64,000 bases of DNA. Source: Limihaloglobus sulfuriphilus. GTDB taxonomy: Bacteria > Planctomycetota > Phycisphaerae > Sedimentisphaerales > Sedimentisphaeraceae. Positions 9,015 through 17,282 of the stretch are shown piece by piece (within the stretch, counting starts at the first letter, position 1; each line of letters opens with the position of its first letter). A program made the position numbers and the translations under genes. The notes under the pieces are model-generated. The model was given only the letters and a program-made list of their open reading frames with translations, was not told the origin of the DNA and did no database searches. Location: the NCBI RefSeq assembly GCF_001999965.1, contig NZ_CP019646.1, positions 3,038,001-3,102,000 of the forward strand, in the 5' to 3' direction.

Positions 9015-10784
9015 TTACTCATCGTTGGGCTCTTGCTCAGCGTTCTGCGCATCAGGATCGATTGTGTAAACAACGCCGGCAGGCTGCTGATCCTGCTCCT
9101 GCGGGTCAGCCTCTATCTGGGGCGGCTGATTTACTGCCGCCTCGGCAGTGCCGGAATCATCCTGTGAAACATCATTGATCTGTACGGCGGATTCCTGGGG
9201 CTGCTCTGCCTCATCGGGCTCCTGCCATGATTGCTCAGAGCTGATGTATTCTTCTTCAACGGCCTCGCCGGTTTCAGCGGACTGCTGCTCAAGGTTTTCA
9301 TATTCATCGGCCTCTATGTCCCTGCCGAATCTGGTTTTGCCGTGGAGTACGGGAGCGGCTATCTGGGTATGCTCATACTTGTTCATGCCCTTGATAGTGT
9401 TGCTCATGTCCTCTTTGACGATTACCGGCGTGATGAAAATCAGCAGCTCGGTAACTGACATCGATTCAGTCTCACTGCGGAAAAGATGCTTTATCAGCGG
9501 AGTATCGCCGAGTACGGGGGTCTTATAGTAATCCTTGCCGGATTTGTACTGTTTCAGACCGCCCAGAATCACGGTAGAGCCGCTTTGGAGAAGCGCGATA
9601 GTATCGAGACGGCGCGTATGAACCGTCGGCACGATCGGCTCGTTGGTTATAGGGTTTCTTTCCTGTTCTTCGGCGATACCGAATTCAGGCATGATGTGGA
9701 GCCTGAGCATTTCGTCACGCGTAATATGGGGTGTAACCTCAAGCTGGACACCGACCTCTTTGAACTCGGTTGTTGTCATGCTGCCGCCGCCGGAGGATTC
9801 CTGAACATCCTTATATGGGATTTCTTCCACGATCTCAAAATGAGCCGTCTCGTTGTCAAGCACCATGATGCTTGGATTTGCCAGCAGCTTGGCATAGCCC
9901 TGTGAGTGGAGCATTGAAAAGAGCATGTCGATCGATATCGAATCGTTGAACACGCCAAGGCGGATCTGCCCGCCGTTTGTTCTGTCAAACGAGCCGGCGG
10001 TGTATGGGTCTGCACGTTTTGTAGAGCCCTGCGCGGGAGGTGCGCCGGGGGCTGCGCCGCCGGGAACAACCTCATCGACATACGATATTCCGCCGCCGGT
10101 ACTCTGGGCCACGGGCTCACCGGCACTGTTGAGCGTCATACGGCCGCCGTCCCATTTCATGTCAAGGTTGAAGTTCTCATTATCCGTCACATCATAGATC
10201 CGAACCTCGACTATAACCTGCTGGGTAACGCGGTCAACCTCGTCTATAAACAGGTCAACCGCCTCGATCCGGCTTTCAACGTCGGTAACAATGATATTGC
10301 TCGTACCCGGGTTAGCCGAGACACTGCCGTCTTTGGAGATAATCTTGGCGACTGCCTTTTCAACCTCTTTGACATCGGCATAGGTAATCCTGTAAACGCG
10401 GCTGATGATTTTTTCAATAGTATCAACCATCTCACTTTTGGGGACTACCCTGATCATGTTCTTGGTACGGATATAGCCGTAGTTGTGAACAGCCAGGATG
10501 TTGTCGAGAACCTCCCCGACGGGAACGTTGTTGAGTGTCGCGTTAACAAGGCCGGTAACAGAGGGGCTCTTGACAACATCGATGTTGGCCTCCATAGCCA
10601 CAATACGCAGGACATCCTCTATGGGTGTCTCACTGAAGTCAACCGTGATCTTCTGAGCCAGCTTTGCGTCAAGCTCGGAGACATATTTTTCCTGCTCCTG
10701 AACCTCTTCAGCAGACAGGATTCCTGAAAAACAGCATATAGCTGTCAATGTAACAAGAAACCATCTTAATTTTTTCTGTAACAT
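9015..10784 (-). CDS. pilQ: Type IV pilus secretin PilQ
   Basis: About 589 residues from the chosen ATG at 10784, which follows AAAGGTG at good spacing and starts a signal peptide (MLQKKLRWFLVTLTAICCFSGILSAEE). An upstream in-frame start would add 16 residues before the signal and is less likely. Order: STN-like domain (ISVDF-type segment, DFSETPIEDVLRIVAMEANI); an N1/KH-like domain; and the secretin core with LLANPSIMVLDNETA, VGVQLEVTPHI, LQSGSTVILGGL and TPVLGDTPLIKHLFR. A Gln/Glu/Pro-rich acidic tail of about 100 residues follows the core and is longer than in typical PilQ. It forms the outer-membrane pore for the pilus fibre. Confidence 0.93.
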   Translation of the reverse strand: MLQKKLRWFLVTLTAICCFSGILSAEEVQEQEKYVSELDAKLAQKITVDFSETPIEDVLRIVAMEANIDVVKSPSVTGLVNATLNNVPVGEVLDNILAVHNYGYIRTKNMIRVVPKSEMVDTIEKIISRVYRITYADVKEVEKAVAKIISKDGSVSANPGTSNIIVTDVESRIEAVDLFIDEVDRVTQQVIVEVRIYDVTDNENFNLDMKWDGGRMTLNSAGEPVAQSTGGGISYVDEVVPGGAAPGAPPAQGSTKRADPYTAGSFDRTNGGQIRLGVFNDSISIDMLFSMLHSQGYAKLLANPSIMVLDNETAHFEIVEEIPYKDVQESSGGGSMTTTEFKEVGVQLEVTPHITRDEMLRLHIMPEFGIAEEQERNPITNEPIVPTVHTRRLDTIALLQSGSTVILGGLKQYKSGKDYYKTPVLGDTPLIKHLFRSETESMSVTELLIFITPVIVKEDMSNTIKGMNKYEHTQIAAPVLHGKTRFGRDIEADEYENLEQQSAETGEAVEEEYISSEQSWQEPDEAEQPQESAVQINDVSQDDSGTAEAAVNQPPQIEADPQEQDQQPAGVVYTIDPDAQNAEQEPNDE

Positions 10785-10846
10785 TGTAACACCTTTATTA
10801 AAAATTTTTATTGAATCTGCCGATAAAACCACATACCGGCTTTTTT

Positions 10847-11923
10847 TTATATTTCCAGCTCTTCGCCTACCATAAGCTCAAAGCTGTTTCCTTCATTGTC
10901 CTGCAATGATACAACCCGTGAAGTTATTTTTGTAACCGTCAGCTCTTCTATTGTATCTCCCTGCCGCAGCATCTGTCTGTTGATGAGCGCGGTAGAGTTT
11001 CCGTTGGAATTCATAAGCACGCCAAGAAGCATAAGTTTTATCTTTTCCTTAACCTCTTCTTTTATTTCCTCGACCGCTTCAGCCGCCTGTGCCTCCATAG
11101 CAAGCTGCTCTGGATCAGGCTCAAGCTGTTTGGCAAGAATAGCATCGCTGTACATCATCGGATCGCGGAAAGACTCCGGCCACTGCTGCGGTTTTTCTGA
11201 TGGAAAATCCATCTGTACGGTTTTCATAGCGGCAACGTTGGGCACGATGATCTTGTTCTTGTCTATATTGACAGAAACCGGAACATAAAACGTCTTGAGC
11301 AGGATGTAACCGATAACAACCATCATCGCCGCGGCAAGCAGAGAAGTCTGAACATTCTTCGAGCTCAGATCAATATTATTCAGACGTGAAAAGACATAAG
11401 TAATATCGCTGAACCTGAACTTAAGCAGCGATTTCGTGCCGCCGACCTCTTCGAGGCTTTTTTCTTCCAGTGCCTGCTCAGTCTCTTTAACGGCGGGTTT
11501 GGCGGCAGAATTTCTGTTCTGCATCTGTTTGCTGTTTCTTGGACTGATCGAGGCAACCTGCGGCCGTGCCTGTTTCTGTTCTTTATGCGCATGGCCGGAT
11601 TTTGCCGCCTGGGGATCAGCAGCGAGCCGCGGCTTAGCCGCTGTGGACTGAGGCGCCTCTTTCTTCACTTCGCCGGTTGCGGCGGCTGTTTTTGGTGCTA
11701 TATGCTGCTCGACCGGTTTGGGCCGTTCAGGTGCGGGGGAGCTTTTAGCTGCCCGGGCTTTATCCGTCGGCGGCTGCGTTTTTCTTTTCTCAAGAGCGGC
11801 TATTCTGGGGTTCTTTTCCCTCTCGCTGCCGTCGGCGGGCGAAGTCGGAATGTCCTTTAGGTCGGGGATGTCTATCCCGTCGAAAATTGTCGATATCTTT
11901 TTGTGTAAGCCATTAGAGCTCAT
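10847..11923 (-). CDS. PilP/GspC-like pilus assembly protein
   Basis: About 358 residues from the ATG at 11923, chosen because GGAGGA stands eight bases upstream; an ATG six bases earlier is too close to it. The N-terminal 190 residues are Lys/Pro/Ala/Gln-rich and low complexity. A single membrane segment follows (SLLAAAMMVVIGYILLKTFYV). The C-terminal 75 residues (KLMLLGVLMNSNGNSTALINRQ..GDTIEELTVTKI) look like the beta domain of PilP/GspC that contacts the secretin. The start overlaps the end of parA by 11 bases. The position between pilO and pilQ matches pilP, but a cytoplasmic tail replaces the usual lipoprotein signal, making it closer to GspC in topology. Confidence 0.78.
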   Translation of the reverse strand: MSSNGLHKKISTIFDGIDIPDLKDIPTSPADGSEREKNPRIAALEKRKTQPPTDKARAAKSSPAPERPKPVEQHIAPKTAAATGEVKKEAPQSTAAKPRLAADPQAAKSGHAHKEQKQARPQVASISPRNSKQMQNRNSAAKPAVKETEQALEEKSLEEVGGTKSLLKFRFSDITYVFSRLNNIDLSSKNVQTSLLAAAMMVVIGYILLKTFYVPVSVNIDKNKIIVPNVAAMKTVQMDFPSEKPQQWPESFRDPMMYSDAILAKQLEPDPEQLAMEAQAAEAVEEIKEEVKEKIKLMLLGVLMNSNGNSTALINRQMLRQGDTIEELTVTKITSRVVSLQDNEGNSFELMVGEELEI

Positions 11924-12674
11924 TTTCATATTCCTCCGCAAAATCAATGTATTCCTTTGCACTTGCGCTGCTTGCGGCGTAACTGATAACAGACTTGCCC
12001 GCACTGGGTGCTTCGGCGAGCCGGACGCTTCGGTGTATCACGGTCTGAAAAACAAGTTTACCGAAAAAACCCCGCATCTGGGACTGCACCTGCTTACTCA
12101 GGTTCGTCTGCTTATCCACAAACGTCAGCAGTACGCCGCGGATTATCAGCCGCGAATTGAAACGCTGACGCACAATATTAACCGTATCTATAAGCTGCTT
12201 GAGCCCTTCGAGGGCATAGTAATGCGCCTGAACGGGAATGATCACCTCGTCGGCGCATGTCAGGGCGTTTATCGCCAGAAGACTCAGCGAGGGTGAGCAG
12301 TCGATCACCGCATAGTCGTAGTCATCTTCTATCTCGACCATCTTCTTGGCCAGCAGATATTCCCTGCCGGCGGTCTGGGATATTTCAAGCTCTGTGCCGG
12401 AGAGCAGTATGTTACTGGGCAGCAGGTCAACGCGGTTAGTCTCTGTTGTCAGAATATAATCTCTGATGCTGCCCGTCTCATCGTTGAGCAGCTCGTAAAC
12501 CGTCTTGTCGCATTCTTCCGGATCAAAACCAAAGCCGATTGTAGCGTGCCCCTGTGAATCGAGGTCCACTACAAGAACCCTTCGGCCTCTGTGGGCAAGC
12601 CCGGCAGCGAAGTTGACCGCTGTTGTGGTCTTACCGCATCCGCCTTTTTGATTTGCTATTGCTATGATTTTCAT
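11913..12674 (-). CDS. ParA/Soj-family ATPase within the pilus cluster
   Basis: 253 residues with the deviant Walker A KGGCGKTTT at 10-18, Walker A' VLVVDLDSQGHATIGFG and Walker B YAVIDCSPSL, all typical of ParA/MinD-type dimeric ATPases; it lacks an N-terminal DNA-binding extension. No ParB is encoded nearby. The gene lies between pilO (23 bp gap) and the pilP-like gene (11-bp overlap with a ribosome-binding site inside parA), so it is built into the pilus operon. A role in positioning pilus machinery, or in chromosome segregation, are both possible; the context favours the former. The family is certain, the role is inference. Confidence 0.9.
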   Translation of the reverse strand: MKIIAIANQKGGCGKTTTAVNFAAGLAHRGRRVLVVDLDSQGHATIGFGFDPEECDKTVYELLNDETGSIRDYILTTETNRVDLLPSNILLSGTELEISQTAGREYLLAKKMVEIEDDYDYAVIDCSPSLSLLAINALTCADEVIIPVQAHYYALEGLKQLIDTVNIVRQRFNSRLIIRGVLLTFVDKQTNLSKQVQSQMRGFFGKLVFQTVIHRSVRLAEAPSAGKSVISYAASSASAKEYIDFAEEYENEL

Positions 12675-12697
12675 CGTATATTAAAAAATTCCTGTGT

Positions 12698-13267
12698 TTA
12701 TGATTTATTAACTAAAAACGCTATGAGTATTGAAGCGTCATTAAGCTGTTTTTCATCCCTGGTATTACGCGGCAGAGATATCGAAAAATTATCCACGAAT
12801 ATCATCGGTTCAAACGATTCGAGCCTCTGAATAAAACGGGCGAACTGAGCGAAATCCGCCTTGAAATTAAGATTCATCCGCCCCTCGCTGAGATGACGGC
12901 AGCCGTGAATCTGTTCAAATTTTATCGAACTTCTGTTGGAAACATTAAACCCCGAGAGTCCCAGCTCTTTGGCCATCTCATTAAAGGCGAATGTCAGGTC
13001 GGTGACGTCTGAGGATTCATGCATGAACTTCTTCAGCAGCACCTTAGATTGTTCTATATCTTTTTCAATCAGCTCGCTGAGCTTTGACCTGTTGATTGAT
13101 GTTGCTATTACATTTTTTTCTACCGCACCGGAGATATTATCCTCTGCAATGATCGCCTTGTTTTGAAGCGGGTACAGGACAAACAGATAAAACGGCACCA
13201 TCGCAACAAAATAAACCGCCCATACAATCAATATGGCAAGGAGGATTTTTCTGTTTTTTCTGCTCAT
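12698..13267 (-). CDS. pilO: PilO-like pilus assembly protein
   Basis: 189 residues: a short cytoplasmic tail, one membrane helix (ILLAILIVWAVYFVAMVPFYLFVLY), a helical region and a ferredoxin-like periplasmic domain ending in FARFIQRLESFEPMIFVDNFSI, the pattern expected of PilO. Identity to textbook PilO is not obvious and the call leans on position: the ATG overlaps the end of the PilN-like gene (ATGA) and the gene is followed by parA and the pilP-like gene. PilO forms the inner-membrane alignment complex with PilM, PilN and PilP. Confidence 0.75.
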   Translation of the reverse strand: MSRKNRKILLAILIVWAVYFVAMVPFYLFVLYPLQNKAIIAEDNISGAVEKNVIATSINRSKLSELIEKDIEQSKVLLKKFMHESSDVTDLTFAFNEMAKELGLSGFNVSNRSSIKFEQIHGCRHLSEGRMNLNFKADFAQFARFIQRLESFEPMIFVDNFSISLPRNTRDEKQLNDASILIAFLVNKS

Positions 13268-13983
13268 TTACTTTCCTCCTTCTCCGCGGCAGCGGCTTTT
13301 GCAAGCCTTTCGGCCTCGGCCTTTACCTGCTGAGCATCCCAGCCGGAATGGTAGGTGCACTGAACGATGTAACAGGGCAGCTCAATGCCGCTGAACTCCT
13401 CTGTCGTAAAGGTAATAATACGCAGCGTGTCCTTGTCAGCACCGAATGTCTCTGAATTTCTCAGCACGTTGAGGTATTCATAGACCACCTTGTCCTGTTC
13501 GTCGCCGTCAGTGCTGAAAAGGCGCATTCTCAGGGTGCGGGTAACCTCTTCCCTCTCTACGTACTTTCCGGAAACGCCCTTGATAGGCTCGCGTATTTTC
13601 TTTGAAGAAGTGCTGATATCAAACTCGGATATGGCAAGAGTCGGCGGCAGTTTCTCAACGACCTCCCGAAGTTTCGGCGTCCACTGGACAAACCTGTCGG
13701 CGCCGGTTCCTATCTCCGATACAGCCTCGCGTTCGATACCAAGCTGCTCTTTGAAAGCCTCGTTGAATTCCTGTTCATACGATATTTTGCTGACCCTCTC
13801 AAGAATGGACTTACCCAGCTTGTTTACAAAATGCAGCTCGGAGCTTTTCGCGTCATAATGGATAAACAGTCCCGCGAAAACCAGCAAAGGCCCTATGATG
13901 CTAAAGCCCAGTATCACGGCAGCCAGCGGCTTGCTGCGTATCGGCCGGCGGCGGCCCTTAAGAAGGTCAATGTCATACATCAT
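13264..13983 (-). CDS. pilN: PilN-like pilus assembly protein
   Basis: About 239 residues starting at the ATG at 13983, five bases after GAGGAG; a GTG six bases earlier would add two residues. It opens with MMYDIDLLKGRR, close to the PilN NLLP-type tail that docks into PilM. One membrane helix (AAVILGFSIIGPLLVFAGLFI) and a periplasmic region with helical segments follow. The C-terminal KAEAERLAKAAAAEKEESK tail is charged. The gene overlaps pilM upstream and the PilO-like gene downstream, which supports the assignment despite low sequence conservation in this family. Confidence 0.77.
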   Translation of the reverse strand: MMYDIDLLKGRRRPIRSKPLAAVILGFSIIGPLLVFAGLFIHYDAKSSELHFVNKLGKSILERVSKISYEQEFNEAFKEQLGIEREAVSEIGTGADRFVQWTPKLREVVEKLPPTLAISEFDISTSSKKIREPIKGVSGKYVEREEVTRTLRMRLFSTDGDEQDKVVYEYLNVLRNSETFGADKDTLRIITFTTEEFSGIELPCYIVQCTYHSGWDAQQVKAEAERLAKAAAAEKEESK

Positions 13984-15028
13984 AAGCACTCCTCATCGCA
14001 TATCCGGCGGCCACAGCAAACGCCGAGCCGTTTTCCTCGAGAAGTTTTGCCCCGGTGCATTTCGATTTGACCTTGATTGTTTCAAACGGATTCCAGCATC
14101 GAACATCAGCATCAAATTCGTTGTCCAGAGCGTCTATAATCTCCGGCGAGCCGGAAAGGTCGCCCGTTACGAGCACCTCGTCGATACTGCTTATTGAATT
14201 TTCAACCATGAAATAACGGAGTGTCTGCGAGACATCCCGCACAAGTCGAAGGCTGGATTTTGATATGATAGATTTAAGCGTGCTGTCATATTCTCTGCTC
14301 AGCAGCAGCTCTTTTGCCTGCTGCCCTGATATATCTTTTTCCCTGGCGATAATCGTTACGATATTACTGCCCGAGCTGGTGAGGTTTCTGGCGAAGGGCA
14401 TCTTTTTTTCCTGCGGGACAACAACAACCGTACGGTTCATCCCAAGCTCCACGACCGCGCGCTGCGTCTGATCAGAATCAAAAACGCCGCGGTAGCAGTT
14501 GAGCAGACCCAGCCAGTCAACATCCATTATTATACAGTCAAGCCCGGAATTTTTCACAATAGCGTATCTTTCTTCGACTGCATCATTCAATGCAGCTATA
14601 TAAAAGCCGCGGAACCGCCTGGCAGCCCCGCTGCCGGTAGTGCCTGTTATCTGGTAATCGAGAACGGCGTCTTTTATAGCAAACGGGCAGGTATGTTCAG
14701 CTTCGCTAATCAGGCTCTCCTCGAGCAGAGCCTTGGGCATCTCGGGCATCTCAAAATCAGCCATGCTCACGTGCGGCCAGCCCAGCCCGCCGATACACCA
14801 GCTCTTGCGGCTGATATGAAAACCCAGCGAGGAGACACAACGCCGCAGAGAATCCACACAGCGCTCCTTGAGCGTGTTTGTTTCTTCGTCATCGCCTGCC
14901 GGCGGTATCGCAGCCTCCGCCGCGGCTGTTGCATCGTAGCCGTGGTGGTGCTGCTGCAGCTGAACAAGCCGTACAGCTTCAGCACCGACATCGATTCCTG
15001 TTATATTTTTTGGATTAGACCAAAGCAA
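13973..15028 (-). CDS. pilM: Type IV pilus assembly ATPase-like protein PilM
   Basis: 351 residues of the actin-like PilM family: LWSNPKNITGIDVGAEAVRLVQL at the N-terminus, a long helical linker, CPFAIKDAVLDYQI typical of PilM, a phosphate-binding RAVVELGMNRTVVVV segment and VLVTGDLSGSPEIIDAL near the end. It is a cytoplasmic, FtsA-like partner of PilN. The start is probably the TTG at 15028, eight bases after AGGTAA; there is no suitable ATG at the conserved N-terminus. It is the first gene of a tightly overlapping pilM-N-O-parA-P run. Confidence 0.9.
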   Translation of the reverse strand: MLWSNPKNITGIDVGAEAVRLVQLQQHHHGYDATAAAEAAIPPAGDDEETNTLKERCVDSLRRCVSSLGFHISRKSWCIGGLGWPHVSMADFEMPEMPKALLEESLISEAEHTCPFAIKDAVLDYQITGTTGSGAARRFRGFYIAALNDAVEERYAIVKNSGLDCIIMDVDWLGLLNCYRGVFDSDQTQRAVVELGMNRTVVVVPQEKKMPFARNLTSSGSNIVTIIAREKDISGQQAKELLLSREYDSTLKSIISKSSLRLVRDVSQTLRYFMVENSISSIDEVLVTGDLSGSPEIIDALDNEFDADVRCWNPFETIKVKSKCTGAKLLEENGSAFAVAAGYAMRSAYDV

Positions 15029-15061
15029 AGTTCTTACCTGACTATTCTATTTAGTTTTAAT

Positions 15062-15115
15062 AAGGAATAAGAAAATCCGCAGATTACGCAGATTTTCGCT
15101 GATTATTTTTCGTAA
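15062..15115. repeat. Single AATCCGCAGATT-type hairpin module
   Basis: One copy of the module that reads AAATCCGCAGATTACGCAG then ATTTTCGCTGATTATTTTTCGTA lies in the 93-bp spacer between the pilX-like gene and pilM. It matches copies at about 16598, 20815, 22255, 22720 and 23113. Confidence 0.85.
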
Positions 15116-15121
15116 TTAAAA

Positions 15122-16489
15122 TCACTTTTCCCGCCAGCTGCCGGGATTTAATTTCAAACTGGCAATATGAGTATCATCATGTTCGTAGAGGTCTTCTACA
15201 AAATAAAAGGTCCCCGAATTTCTGATATCCACATAAAGCCCGCCCAGAACCGCGCCGTAGAAATCAGCCTGGTTATGCAGCAGCAGAATCGCGTTAGGCG
15301 CGTAAATCGCCGCGGCAAGCTCGCTGTCGTTTTTCAGGTCAATACTGTCACATCCGCCGGTGCCGAATATCTTCAAGCACCTGGTCGCGTCCCGTATCGC
15401 CTCGGCTGTGGCGTATTTATCAAAATTTGCGTTCTGTATGACGGCACTGTTATCCACTGTCAGGGCTCTTTTGAGGTAGAGATCCAGAGATGAGCCGCTT
15501 GCCACCGTCAGCGACGCCGAGTTTTTCAGACGCAAATCTCCGGCTACCACCATAGTAACATTGCCCTCCACGACAATCTCTTCGCCGTTGCCGGTTGAAT
15601 AGCCCGGGTATGTTCCGCTCTCGGTGATGGTTATCTTTCCGGTAGCAGGATCCGGCGCCGGCCATGCCCTAGAGCTCAGCAGCGGAGCACTTACCGAAGG
15701 AAACTCGATTTTTTCATAGTTGGAGCTGATTGTTCCGGTTACCGTGGCGCCGCTGGCGAGCGAGACAACCTCATCGGGGTTTGCACCAGGGCCGATAACA
15801 ATATCGCCGGGTACAACCACGCCGTTTTTAAGAACAACGCTGTTTTTTACAATCGAGTTTGTCACCAGCTCCAGCTCCGCATCTGCCGGCACGGTCTGGA
15901 TGTTGGTTTCCACGTTCAGTATAAAACCGTTTTTCGTGCCGATACCGAAGTACGGCCCGCGGAGGATAAGCTCTGCATATATCTCTTTGCTCTGGTTCAT
16001 GCAGTTGCCGTAACTGACGATTTCAAATTTCCGGAACTCTTTATCCGTCTTGAATTTGTAACTGCACTGCGCCGGTTTGCTGCTGTTGTGAAGTGTCATT
16101 GTATCCGAGGTATAGACCCAGCCGGCAACGTTCTCGAGCGAGGCAAACGGGCTTGCCGGCCCCAATGAAAGCCCAAAAATACCGCCGCCCAGGATAGGGG
16201 TAATGCCGGCAGAGGAAACCTCTGTTGTCTGGGCATCGGGGTCGTATTCTTCGAGCATATCGGTGTTTTCGGTCGATCGTATGTAATAGGCGGTTTCCAT
16301 CGCCAGATCCAGCGCAGAGTCCGCCGCCATCGTCGCAACCGCACGGGCGGTGTAGATGTTTGAGATTTGTCTTGCGCTCAGCGCAGAGCGCAGCATCGCC
16401 GCACCGAGAAGTAGCGTTACCGACAAAACGAGCAGAACAAAGGGCAGAACTGCTCCCCGGCTGTTTTTCTTTTTTTCAGTCTTATTCAT
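15122..16489 (-). CDS. PilX-like exported protein, paralogue 1
   Basis: 455 residues from the ATG at 16489, preceded by GGGGAG at seven bases; a start 21 bases further up lacks a site. A basic N-terminus leads to a membrane helix (GAVLPFVLLVLSVTLLLGAAMLRSA) without the usual GFTLIE cleavage box, as in PilX-type minor pilins. The rest is a beta-rich extracellular domain with polymer-like repeats (VVPGDIVIGPGANPDEVV, LASGATVTGTISSNYEK). It is a close paralogue of the next gene upstream; residues in the middle third are nearly identical between the two. A role as a large minor pilin or tip protein is inferred from position in the cluster. Confidence 0.78.
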   Translation of the reverse strand: MNKTEKKKNSRGAVLPFVLLVLSVTLLLGAAMLRSALSARQISNIYTARAVATMAADSALDLAMETAYYIRSTENTDMLEEYDPDAQTTEVSSAGITPILGGGIFGLSLGPASPFASLENVAGWVYTSDTMTLHNSSKPAQCSYKFKTDKEFRKFEIVSYGNCMNQSKEIYAELILRGPYFGIGTKNGFILNVETNIQTVPADAELELVTNSIVKNSVVLKNGVVVPGDIVIGPGANPDEVVSLASGATVTGTISSNYEKIEFPSVSAPLLSSRAWPAPDPATGKITITESGTYPGYSTGNGEEIVVEGNVTMVVAGDLRLKNSASLTVASGSSLDLYLKRALTVDNSAVIQNANFDKYATAEAIRDATRCLKIFGTGGCDSIDLKNDSELAAAIYAPNAILLLHNQADFYGAVLGGLYVDIRNSGTFYFVEDLYEHDDTHIASLKLNPGSWREK

Positions 16490-16595
16490 GTTGTCGCTCC
16501 CCGGGACCATCCAGATTCCCGTTAAACCACATTTATATTATACTTTCAAACCTGTTAAAACACCCCCGTTTCAATCTTGTTTAAGTTAGTAATTA

Positions 16596-17282
16596 AATGA
16601 AATCCGCAGATTACGCAGATTTTCGCTGATTATTTTTCGTAGCTCTTAACTTTTTAAATCTTCGTAGGTCGATCCTTCCAGCCCGACACAAATTAAATCC
16701 CCCTCTCGTAGAGGGGTGCCCGAAAGACGGGGTTTTTGCACGCTAAAGCGTGTACTCTTACTAAGTAGGTCAACCGTCCTCGGTTGACATTGAAATGGCA
16801 AGCGGGGACGCTTGCCCTACATAACTATTAATTTTTTATTAACCATGAAGTTATTGAAGAAATTGAAGTTTTTATTATATCTTTTCTTCATGTCCTTCAT
16901 GCTCTTCATGGTAAATTCAAATCTTGTAAATCATGTCTATTTGGTTGCATTTATCTCTTAACTTTTTAAACTGAGCAAATTCGTGAATTTGCTCTACGCT
17001 GCTGCGTTTGTCTATACTAACCGCTCCATAATTCTTCACTTGTTTATCAATATTATCATAATGTGAAACAAGTGAAGAACGGCTCTGATTGCGTCATACG
17101 CTATTGCCTGAATCTTAACTTTTTAATTCATTAGACAGGATTACAGGATTAACAGGATTTTTATTTAGTTATTTTTAATCTTGTAAATCATGTTAATCAT
17201 GTCTAATTGGTTGTTCTTAACTTTTTTAATCTGCGATAATCTGCGTAATCTGCGGATTTCCTCAATTCGTAATTCGTAATTC
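16596..17282. repeat. Hairpin-module repeat block D (between the two pilX-like genes)
   Basis: Block in the opposite orientation to blocks A and B. In order: the AATCCGCAG module, a degenerate GTCGGGCT hairpin, CCCCTCT/AGAGGGG, CCCGAAAGACGGG, CACGCTAAAGCGTG, GTCAACCG/CGGTTGAC, GGCAAGCG/CGCTTGCC, the long ACCATGAAG...CTTCATGGT module, GAGCAAATTC/GAATTTGCTC, AAACAAGTGAAG-type, a GACAGGATT...AATCATGTC module and a final AATCTGCG module. The last bases are three degenerate AATTCGT heptamers running into the pilX-like paralogue 2 stop codon. TCTTAACTTTTTAAA-like linkers lie at about 16644, 16956, 17108 and 17216. Confidence 0.92.
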
